Source: Lichenostomus cassidix
Lineage: Eukaryota; Chordata; Aves; Passeriformes; Meliphagidae
DNA: 64,000 nt
Assembly: GCA_008360975.2 (NCBI GenBank)
Contig: CM039184.1
Location: forward strand, 34,955,797 to 35,019,796
Reading direction: 5' to 3'
Shown: piece after piece, positions 1-10,161 of the stretch
How positions within the stretch are numbered: the first letter of the stretch is position 1
Layout of the letters: each line of letters starts with the position of its first letter
The notes under the pieces: generated by a model
Databases searched by the model: none
What the model was told of the DNA's origin: nothing
Seen by the model: only the letters and a program-made list of their open reading frames with translations
Program-made: the position numbers and the translations under genes

Positions 1-2235
1 TGCTCCCCACCAAGAGGGACAGAGTCCCAGGGAAGGATCCTCACAGGAAACATGGAGCCTGGGGGTTCAAAACTATAGGCCATGCAGTGGCTGCTCCTGC
101 TGTCTTTAGGAAAGATTCACGGTGGATCCAAATTGCTACATGTGATGCTTTCATTTTATGGTGATGGGAGCTTCACAGGCGCTTAAGGGCTATATTGTAC
201 CTGTTCCCTGTGCATGGTACAGAGATCTCAGTTTGGATAAGGGGACTTTTTTGTTTTTCAGTCTAACAGGAAAGGAGAGCCACGCAGGCAATCAGAGCTT
301 AAGCATAAAGGTGTAGAGATGAGATAGTGTGGATGCTTGGATTTTATACCTTTTCCATAGATCAGGCTGCCTGACGCCAAGCACATCCTTAGTGGAAATA
401 ATGTTTTGGTTTTCATCTCTAATATCCTTGCCCAGTCACTGCACCAGAATGGATTTTGCTTGAGCACTTGACTTCAGATTTGGCTGTCAATGGTGCTAGG
501 ATTTCACTTTGATGCTCATGTGCTAAATTGTAGCATGATCACAAAAGGGGAAATCTTTGAAAATGAATAGTTTTTATGACTCTTCCAACTACTGGGAAAG
601 AAGCTTCATGAAGATGTCTGTCCTCATATACTTTTATAATACCAGAACAGAAATTTGGTAAATAAACATATTGGGATTTTGCAAGTGATTTATAATGAGC
701 ATATGGTCGTATTCCAGTGACACCATTCTTTAGAAGTTATCCTTAATTCTGTTTTGATGAAGGAATTAATTTAATTGCTCAGTGAGTTCTGATTATTTTG
801 TTATTGTCTTGTTTGATCAGAGTACTTGGTCAGAGCTTAGAGTCCTGAGAATGATCTATGTTAGAAGAATACAAAAAAAGTAGTGAATTATGTGTTTTAC
901 ACAGGACTGTTTACAAACACTATATAGAAGCTTTTATTTCAAGACCAAAGAGGAATCAAGCAGTGGTTGTTTTTATCCTTCTCTTGAAACATCCCCAAAG
1001 GTGTCTAAGCTCAGTACTTCTTCACTGCCTTTATTTCCTGTGTGTATCTTTTCCTGAGTGAACAAGTGCTTATGTCTAAGATGATTTCCTGAAATTCATT
1101 AAACAATTAAAAGTGATTGTGCTGATCATCATATGATGTTTTGTTGGTGCCATATTCAGTTGTATATTGGTGTTTAGTAAAATGTCCCTAGAGCCAGCAA
1201 GCAAATCTTCAGGCTCAAAGTGAATCTGTAATTTCTGTAATGATATTTTTTTTTTTTATTTAAAAAAGGTGCATTTCCATTGATATATCCTCTTCCCGTT
1301 CCTGAGTCCTCTCTAATTGTCTGTCTCCACAGAGTGAAATTAAAAATAAATTGATTATTCAATGAAGGCACTTGTTTCTGAGTTCAAGCTTTCAAATGTC
1401 AAAGTAGAGAAGCTTTATTTTTTCCTCTCTGAGGAATCTAATAGTCTGTGAGTGAGTTTTTGGCAATTGCACTATTTTTTGTGCTTATCATATTCTCTCT
1501 AATTGAACCAGATGTTGGGTCTTCTCTAGAGGAGAAGAGTCTTCTGAGTTTATGTAGTATTGTATCAGTCTTACATCCCAAAAGATTTGAGGTTAATGTG
1601 AAAATGAAATATTAAGACAGATGCTGTATGTAATATTCCTGTAGGTGGGTAATCCCTTTTGGACTGAAACACTTAAAAATGTGTAACTCAAAGGTGCATA
1701 CTACATGTAACAAAAGGTTGGATGATAAATTGTTGTAGGATTTTTTTGACAGTCAAAATCCAACACTTTGTATGCAGTGTGATATTTGATATTATAATAG
1801 TTCTGCAATGATGAAAATAGTTCATGAGTTCAGGAGACTAAGGGCTGTAGAGGCAGACTGCACTATTTTTGGGTGACTTACAGAAATATTTTGAAGGGGA
1901 AAACCCTTCGAAAGTATGAGTATGTTTCAGCCACTCAGCTGAGCTGGTTTCTCACCTATGTGTATTGATATGCTGCTGAAGAATATACATAAGCTTTGTT
2001 TTTGTGTTAGATGAGGTACTGTGGAGAAACGGGCAGGTGTGCCTTAGCCTTCTCCTTTCTCATATCTTGGTTTCCGCCAGAAAGCCTTACTTAATATGTT
2101 GGAAGGAACTGTAGTGTTCTGAAGTCATGCTTTCCATTTCTAAGACCCTTATGCATACCAAAAGAGTGTTGCTGCTTTTACGGCTACAGGCGCACACAGA
2201 ACTAACACTTTGCGCTACTTGTGGAGTGTTGCTGC

Positions 2236-2284
2236 CATTTAAGTTCGTAAAGTGCATTTAAGTTCGTAAAGTGCATTTAAGTGC
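2236..2284. repeat. Short tandem repeat, 19-nt unit, about 2.5 copies
   Basis: The unit catttaagttcgtaaagtg occurs at 2236-2254 and again without change at 2255-2273, followed by a partial third copy (catttaagtgc) from 2274. It contains a CpG in each full unit. Two identical copies suggest a recent local duplication by replication slippage. No function is apparent. Confidence 0.9.
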
Positions 2285-5200
2285 AAATAGCAAATGTGTA
2301 TTTCCAGAATACTGTGTCTCCCATGACACATGGTTCAATAATTTGCTGAGCCAGAGATTAATAATCCTTGATAAATTTTTCTTTTATGTGTTGGAAACCA
2401 ACCTTATTTGTTATTTGTTTAAATGCCTAAACCCATTTTTGTGCTGAATTCATAATGCATTTTATAGCATAAATTAAATAATTTTTGGTCTGGCTGTTTA
2501 TACAGTACCCCTAAAATGAAGAATTCCTTTTGTTGCCTTCTTTAGCGTTTGTACTTACATGTTGTGGTTAATTTTATTTCACTTGAGTCCATCAGTTTAT
2601 GGTTAAATGTGTGTTCTGCAAAAATTCAGAGTCTGGATTCATTAGAGCACTCCATCTTGTGATGTCATATTCACCTACTCAGAACTTGTCTTTCTGAGAT
2701 GGGTTGTAGAGTTGTATGGGCTTTCTTCTGTATAATTAAAAGTAGCAACACTTGATTGTTGTTAATATCTAGCTATTACACCAGAGAGTCAGCCTGCATA
2801 TAACTAAACTAGAGCTGCTTCTAGTTTGATGCAAATTAGTTTAAATTGTCAAGGTAGCAAAAGAGATGGACAACTGAGAAAGAAAACTATATAGGGAGAA
2901 AACAAATGCTGTAATAAAAATACTACATTAATTTTCTTTTCCTTTTTCAACAGATAGAAATGCTTTAGAAAAGGGAGCTCTTCCAGTCATTATCATCTGG
3001 ATAAAAGAGGCATGTGAGCCTACTTAGAATTTTACAATGGAGCCTTTTAGCAGTTTTAAAACATTCCAGAAACTGTGTTTTAAGGTCTTTCAAAATGCAA
3101 CTTGTTTACCCTTAGGCAGAAGTGAAATGGAGAAATTCATTTTCTCAAGTGCTTTGGTATCTTGTTAAACAATATAGCAACTTCAAAAAACAAAAAAGAA
3201 AGCCTTCACTTGCTGACAAGGGAGATATTTAGTTGAGGGACCAAAGGCAGTTCCAATTTCTTCAGAGCTGGATAACTTGCACTGCAAAACTGCTGCTTTG
3301 CCCAGAGAGTTTGGCTGTGCAACTTGACATCCCTTTCTAAGTAAGCCCTGTTTCATGCTCACTGCAGAGGTAAAACTGGTGTGTACACAGGGTGAATTTC
3401 ATGAAGTCCAGTCACTGTAGGGGTCACAATGTGCAGTCCGTGTTGAGATGGTGCTGTGTGAAAACTGGTCTTACAAAGTGACATGAGAGAGCATTCTACT
3501 GAATTCCCCTTACGCTGAAAGAATGTTAGAGCTGAAAAATTGCCATGGTATAAGATGTGAGGGAGTTAAGGGATTTATTAAAAAGAAATCCCAACAATCC
3601 AAACAATACTTTCAGCTGTTAAACAGGAACTTACAATGGCACAATACTATGCTTTGTTTCCTGTTTCCTTTCAGGGCAATGTTACCCTTCCAAAATGTGA
3701 GCCACAGCAAGACTTCAGTAACCTTTTTGTGTATCATACGCTATTTGGATTTATATTTATCCTTCTGCTAGATTAATTTTAGTGGATATATTTATTTAAC
3801 CATATTATGCTTGCAAGAGAGTCTCCTGGTACATTAGACTTGTAAATGCTATCAGGTAAAGTAACTACATGTAATTAATATTTTTAAAGAGTAATGGCAT
3901 CAAAATGCAAATAGACAACAGGAAACCATCTGTAAACTCCACTACTGAGCTTTCTTTCAGTGTCCTACAAACTTGTCATTTAACTAACTACTTTTAGGGA
4001 AAGAAGTCAGCGCAGGAATAAAGGGTCACAAAATTAAAGTTTATCCTGGTTTTGAGAGTTGCAGTAGTCTTGCATTTTTGGAACAAAGAGATTCACACCA
4101 GTTGTACCCATACTGACAGGGATACAAGTTTAATTGAAGTGAATCTGTTTGGGCCTGACTTTTAAAGAGCCAGTTACTGCTTCAGACTAGATTATTTTAG
4201 GAATTTGTGCTCAAGCGTCGTGATTAATGCCGTTGTAGCCTGTGTTCTACCTTATGCTTCTGACTTTGAAACCCAAGCAATTTTATATTACTACTAGAAC
4301 ATTAGCCTTGTTTGAACTCAAGAATTATTGAAATAAATGAGTTCATTCTAACAACATGAAAGGTTAGGTATTTTGATAACCTGAAATATTTTTATCAGGA
4401 TGTATTAAGTTCTTCAATTCTTCCACAAGTGAACCTCTGATTTGTATCATACGAAAATATGACAACAGTGGTTTCTTGGAATATGTCTGAAAAAGTGATA
4501 GTAGAAGAATAAACTCAAACTAGATTGCATTTTGGCGTTATGTAACATAAGTTACCTTTAACACTAAAGCTTAGAAATGTAGGCCATGCTAGCAGAGTGT
4601 GATGGATTTTTCTCAGAATCTCAGGGATTTATTGGAGAGCACTGAGCTCAGAACACTTTTCTTGGAATATCCAGCATTCTCAGCTGACCCAAAACATTCC
4701 TCACTTCTTGCTTACAAATCCAAAAGCCTTTGAACCCGAGTTTTAATGATGGCTTAGCAACCATATCTGCATTATGGAGCTTGGCAAATATTTGTCTGTC
4801 CTAGAAAAAAGAAACCTAATGAGAATGCTGGGACAATTTCACTTGGAGCCAGTGGCTGTCATCCAGTTTTGTGCAGCCAGTAGTGTAAAATCAGTAAGAG
4901 AAGATGGGTGAGTTCACTGGGTTTACAAACTTTGCACATGAAGTGCAAAGCATCACTGATACATAGGCATGAGACTTTTCTAGGGTTTTCAGTATCTCCT
5001 AGTAGAAGGCTGCTCAGATGTTGCATCCCTGGAACTGCTTTTGGGGTGTGTTTTCTCATAATTTAGTTAACATTTCTAGCCTTTTTTTCTGGACAACTTA
5101 CTGATTTAAACCTGTAATTAGCAGAGCCAGAGTTTTTGTGTTATTCCTAAGCAGCAATGAATCGTTTCCTCACTTTTTTCAACACAGATAGAGTAGATCT

Positions 5201-6075
5201 TCTTTGCTTGTCAAAATTTTATCCATTTCTTTTACCACATATTTTTGTAAATTAAGCATTTAGAAAAAGGTTAACTTTATTTGAACTACTTCCTATGTAC
5301 TCCTAGTGGTACTTTCTGATTCTTATTTTTGTTAAAGATTCTACCTTTTGGCAGAAAGAATCAAGGAGGAGGGGGGCTCTAGGAAGATAATCTTGCTTAA
5401 AAGCAAAAAGCAGTTCTTAGCTTTACCCAGGAATTTGGAGTTTAGAAAGGGGAGGTCCACATACCAACTACAGATTATATAGGGTGGTTTTTTTCTGGGT
5501 ATTCTCTGCAGGTGGTGGTGGTGTGTTTTTAGGGGTTTTTTCCTCTTATCACTTACCATGAAGATCTACAGGATTTGAAAGCACTTTGAGACTTTCTTTG
5601 CTCTGTGCCTTTGATCCAGTCCTTTGACCTTGTAAGAATAGCAGTAACGTAGTAGCAGTTATTAAAAAAAAAAAAAACTTATAAAAAAATTAGAGGGGAA
5701 CATTGTAAAGTGCAGAGTAGCTATAACCCAAATTTTGTACAAGTAATAGTTTAAGGAAAAAATCAAAGTCCTTCATGTGTTGAAGGATAAGGCATTTTTG
5801 AAACCTGTTCAGTTTTAGTGGTCTGTTTAATCTGCATGAGCTTCTTGCCAAGCAGTCACATCAGAACACTGCTGAAAAGAGAAATGTTAAGCACAAGTTG
5901 TTTGGTATACTTCAATTAATTGTTCATCAAGAACCACATTCACTGTTTTCTCACAGTATTTAGAAAAACAGCTTCATTTACCACAGTAAAGTTTCAATAT
6001 TTGCATTGAATAAGCCAAATGTTTTGTTTGCTACTGCCATATTATGAGTATTCCTCTGTAATTATGTGAACCACA

Positions 6076-6130
6076 TATGTATGTATGTATATATTTATTT
6101 GTTTGTATATATTTATTTGTTTGTTTATTT
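6076..6130 (+). repeat. Microsatellite and 18-nt tandem repeat inside the splice acceptor region
   Basis: An ATGT run at about 6076-6088 leads into two perfect copies of an 18-nt unit (tatatatttatttgtttg) at 6088-6105 and 6106-6123, then tttattt. The array ends only 13 bases before the exon that starts at 6144, so it supplies much of the branch-point and pyrimidine-rich region of that acceptor. Slippage here would change the spacing between branch point and AG. Confidence 0.9.
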
Positions 6131-6143
6131 ACTGTTTTCACAG

Positions 6144-6252
6144 ACACTTCCTTTGGGGCTGGGAGATGGACAGCTCTTTACCTGGACTGATGGCCTGAAA
6201 AGGAAGGACTGGCATGATTATGAAAGCATTCAAAAAGATGCTATGCGTTCAG
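6144..6252 (+). CDS. GALNTL6: GALNTL6 internal coding exon (stem region), partial gene
   Basis: This exon encodes 36 full codons plus the first base of a glycine codon. The peptide runs from [10 protein letters not shown] through [15 protein letters not shown]. The acceptor is ttttcacag before 6144 and the donor is gtatac after 6252. The frame enters in phase 0 and leaves in phase 1. From my recollection of vertebrate GALNTL6, this corresponds to about residues 47-82, just after the membrane anchor, in the Golgi-lumen stem that links anchor and catalytic domain. The PLGLGDGQ block separates it from the nearest paralogue GALNT10, which has DWQDHEAIK where this has DWHDYESIQ. The start was set by the splice acceptor; the methionine codons in the intron upstream are not relevant. 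The family transfers GalNAc from UDP-GalNAc to Ser/Thr to begin mucin-type O-glycans, but the activity of this member is poorly established. A tandem repeat forms part of the acceptor region. Confidence 0.95.
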
Positions 6253-9200
6253 GTATACATGAGTTCAGAACAAATTAAAGTGGTTTGTTTATTCATTCTT
6301 TCTCTCTATGGCTATTTCTTCTTTTCAGTCCTTTAGAAAGCATTCCTAACAACTTCTTTTTGATTGCAGCAGTGTGACAAGGACATAGTGTTCTGTCAGA
6401 TCAAGCACAAATACTTTCTCTCTGAAAATAGCCAAGTGACAATAAAAATAATGTGTTTCATGCTAGTAGTGATTTTATAGTGAGTAAAAATGTTATCAAC
6501 AAATTATTTTTTGTGTTGAAATTATTTTTTAGACTGTGACCAAATAGAAACATAGTGTTGGTTTGTAGAAGGACATATGTTACAACTAAAGCCAAATTGT
6601 CCTTAAATCAATGACTGAAACCTGAGTTCAGTACCTGTAACTGCCAAGAACCTTTGACACTTTTACCATTGTCAAACTCCAATGCTTTAGTCTTGCTAAA
6701 GCAACTTCACCTTGTTCTGACAGACTACGATTACTTGAACATGGGAGAAAATTGTGTTTGCAAATACACTGAAGGACACTTTGCTACGGTGAGTAATGTT
6801 ATTTTAATGTACTTCCTCATACTGCATCCCATACATGCAGAATATGGTTTGTGTTCCTTTTTCTGTTATCAGAGCATGTTCAGATTTGAATTCTTTTATA
6901 ATATAATGTAAACTATTCAATATTAAGATGAATTAAATTAGAAGGAAGGAAGAGAAATAGCAGTTGAATTGCACCTTAATCAGTGTTTGAAAGTCATTAT
7001 TCTACAAAGGCCAATCTACTATTGTAAAACAAATTATGCTGTCTTGATCCCACCGTCTTGAGACAGTCAAAACCTCCCCCAAAATACCTCTTTAACTGAA
7101 TTTCATTGACAGATTCATAAGACTTTGTAGGTACTTAATTGTGCTGGAGCCTGAACTAGTAAAATATTGCAAGGGTATGTTAATTTTGTAAGCTTTTTTC
7201 CCTTTCTCTTTTGAATCTTGATCACTAACTAAAGAAATTATCCTTTCCTCCCATTTGTGCTTAGGAGGTAAAAATGTGGGGAGGAGAAGTAAATTATTCC
7301 AGGCAATTTAGTAGTTGTCATATCAATAATTTTTGTGTTCCAAATTGCTAAATGTAAAATGACAAATATCTAAGAGAGGATGTGCAAAATAAAAGCAGCA
7401 TGTACATGGAAACTTGCACATATTTGGGGAATATCATGTTTGCTGATTAGAATGGACCTTTTTGAGGGACATGAATTGATGCTTTGGCAATGTGCTTTTA
7501 ATTTCTAAATATGTAATGTGTATCCTATGTGTTTTGGACCATAACGGTAATACTTGTGATTGTCTGATGGATAGCTGAAAGCACTGCCAATGCAATGCAA
7601 TGTATGGAGTTGACTAAGAAAGTGAAAAAATGTGTTACATAGCTTTGTAATTCTCAGTCCTCAAACTAACATGGTAGCTGCACTAGTATGTGAATATTAA
7701 GATATTCTGGCTTACTTACATTTTTAAATAATTTTCTTTTCATTTTATCATTTGCTGAGTTTGACCTTTTAAGAAATATCTTTTAAATTATTTTTTGTCA
7801 TCAAAATTGAATTATTGTCTAATTCAATAGATTAAAATAACTTCTAATGCTCTTTTCTTTTAAAATCACAATATGTTAATACAATGCAAAGCTAAGCATC
7901 TCAGTGCACTCTTTTTTGACATACTATGTAATTTCTCTTCCTAATAACACTAGCTGAAACACATTATTAGCTAAAAATGTATCATCATGCTGAAACCATG
8001 ATGTGGAAGGGCTTCTTGGGACATTTCAGGAAAGGCAGTCAATGCTTGTTGTACTGAGAAGAGGAAAGGAGTGAAGTACTTTTTTAATTCAGTCTGGCTG
8101 TTTATCTGTAAAGCTTATGATTTCCTAAGCACTGGGAATGTGAATTTCATAATTTCTAGTTATGGAGAGGCACCAGTTTCTTCATGACTACTACTGTTTC
8201 ATGGCCAAATATTTTGATCCCTTTTCATTCCACCAATTCAAACCTATGTTTCTGAATTTGAATGGTCTCTCCTCTAGAGTAGGAGGAGGACTATGTCTAC
8301 TTTTGAAAGACATGCAGAAGCCAAAGGTATTTCTATTTATTTCAAGTGTTTTAGCTTTTTAGCTCATCTTTTTTGTCTCTAAAATTCCAAATGATCTTGC
8401 ATATAAATCCTGAAATGAGCTTGTGTTGCTTTGGGTTTTGCATGGATTTGTTGGAACACCTGATGATCCAAATGTGTGTTTGTGGTGCTTCTATCGTTAT
8501 TTCACATTTTGTTAGCATGGTGATACTACTTGAGAAGGTACTTGACGTGAAGCATGGAGTGGCAAGGCTTTACATATAGCCAAAACTTACTTTAAAAACA
8601 CTTGACTTCCAAATCAGTTCTAACAATATTAGTTGGTTAATTTTGATACAAGAATTCAAAACACAAGAGAGGGAAATGCTGTTGGGTTGCAGAAGTACTA
8701 ATTATTATACTGTTGGTGGAACAGTGAAGTTACCCATTTAGTTGCCAGTTATCCAAGCCCTGAGTTACTGAATGTCAGAAGAGAATATATAATGATGTAA
8801 ATATACTACTTCTCAGTACAGAATGGGTGTACTGAGATGAAAATTAAGTTATTCAGTCAATCCAATCACTTCCATTCTTCTCTGAATACTGCTCTATCAT
8901 TAGCACAAAACCAGTGACTGAAATATAGAAAAGCAAAAGTTTACCTAAAAAAACAAAGGAATTCCTAACTAAAGAGTTGTGATAGATTCTTTGAAAGGAG
9001 GAAAAAAAAGAAGTTTAATTGCTTCCATTTTCTAAAGTGAGCCATTAAATCAATCAAATATTACAATGGTGGGGGAGGGAACAAAATAAGCTAATCAGAG
9101 AAACCAACTTTATTGGAGTTGATAAGTCATGCCAGCTTTTTGACAAGAAATCAGAATTTAAAATAGGACCTCTTTCTATTAGTTTCTTTTCCTTTGGGAA

Positions 9201-9607
9201 TACAACTGATGGCATGCCTTGATGAAGAATATGCTTAATTTGCATTAAAAATATGAGAACTGTAAACAAATGCAAATCCTACATCTGTCAGTTTTTGTTT
9301 TGGTAACTAATAAACAAGCCTTCTGTGTATCAGAAGAGCGCTCTTGCCTTGGAGCTCAGAGTGGTGGCTGCACCCTACATGGTAAAGACCAAGGGATCTC
9401 CTGGTGTGTTATCCCAGCTGCAGCAACACTGATTGTGTCAGGGCACTGTAGATGTTCCTGCATCTCTAGAGAGAGTAGACATCCTGGCTGCTGAAGTCCC
9501 TGGCATTGCCACTGTCACGTTCCACTGAGGGAAACTACGGCGAGTTCTTTCTAGAATGGTCAGGAACAAAGTAAAGTCAACCGAGACAGACTTTGTATCA
9601 GGAACCG

Positions 9608-9613
9608 TTTATT
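9608..9613 (-). terminator. Polyadenylation signal of the solo LTR
   Basis: The minus strand reads ATCAATAAACGG, an AATAAA signal, followed within 50 bases by a T/G-rich segment. It lies about 95 bases from the inferred LTR end, which fits an R/U5 arrangement. It would act on minus-strand transcripts only. Confidence 0.55.
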
Positions 9614-10153
9614 GATAACGAAAAACAAAAGGAAGAAGTAACTGCCCTGCTAAAGAGGACTGGAAAAGACAGAAAAGAAGGAGAGAATGGAAAAGGAACG
9701 GGGGTTAGAGAGAGGAGACAGAGAGAGAGAAGCGGGCATTCCCACCCGCAGAACCGGCAGTGCAGTTGGTGTCCCGGTGGCAGAGCCTGTGGAGCGCACG
9801 CTGTCCTTGTGGGGAGCCTGGCGGTGCTCGGAGACACGCGGCTCCACGGGCGACGCTCCCGCGGGACGAACACGGCCGGACACTCGGTGAGGGGCAACCG
9901 GCAGGAGGTGCAGGACCCTGGACAGCGGCATGGAGGGGAGTGGAGGCGGTCGGGGGCACGCAGATGGACAGGCAGGGTTGGGCGCACATCGTCGGCCAGG
10001 GACACAGGGAGGCAGGAACACGCACCGGCCGGGGCAGGTGAAGGGGTAGGGCAAGCCAGGGAGCGAGCCAGCGAGGGAGGCCCCACTCAAAAGCAAACAA
10101 CACAGTGTCCAATAAAGCCCCCCAAGTGATCCCCAAGTTGGTGACCCAGTTTA

Positions 10154-10161
10154 TTTTTATA
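10154..10161 (-). promoter_or_regulatory. TATA box of the solo LTR
   Basis: The minus strand reads GGTATAAAAATAAACTGG, a near-perfect TATA element about 270 bases inside the LTR end and 540 bases before its AATAAA. Its position is what is expected for the U3 promoter. Whether it is still active cannot be seen from sequence. Confidence 0.6.

Larger units (their letters stand above)
1..6143 (+). other. GALNTL6: GALNTL6 intron, 3' part (continues upstream of window)
   Basis: This stretch is noncoding intron sequence ending at the acceptor before 6144. The first coding exon, expected to carry the short cytoplasmic tail and transmembrane anchor, is not in the window. I find a 19-nt tandem repeat at 2236-2284, several poly-T or poly-A runs (about 1247-1258, 5663-5676) and a short GGT triplet run near 5511-5523. 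The first 250 bases are richer in GC than the rest but match nothing I recognise. The open frames here are short and overlap no known domain. Confidence 0.85.

Noticed and set aside
9593..10136. Overlapping open frames of 93-178 codons on both strands, rich in Arg, Pro and Ser
   Set aside because: They lie in the GC-rich core of the solo LTR, where stop codons are scarce; frames overlap in several registers on both strands and none shows a known domain.
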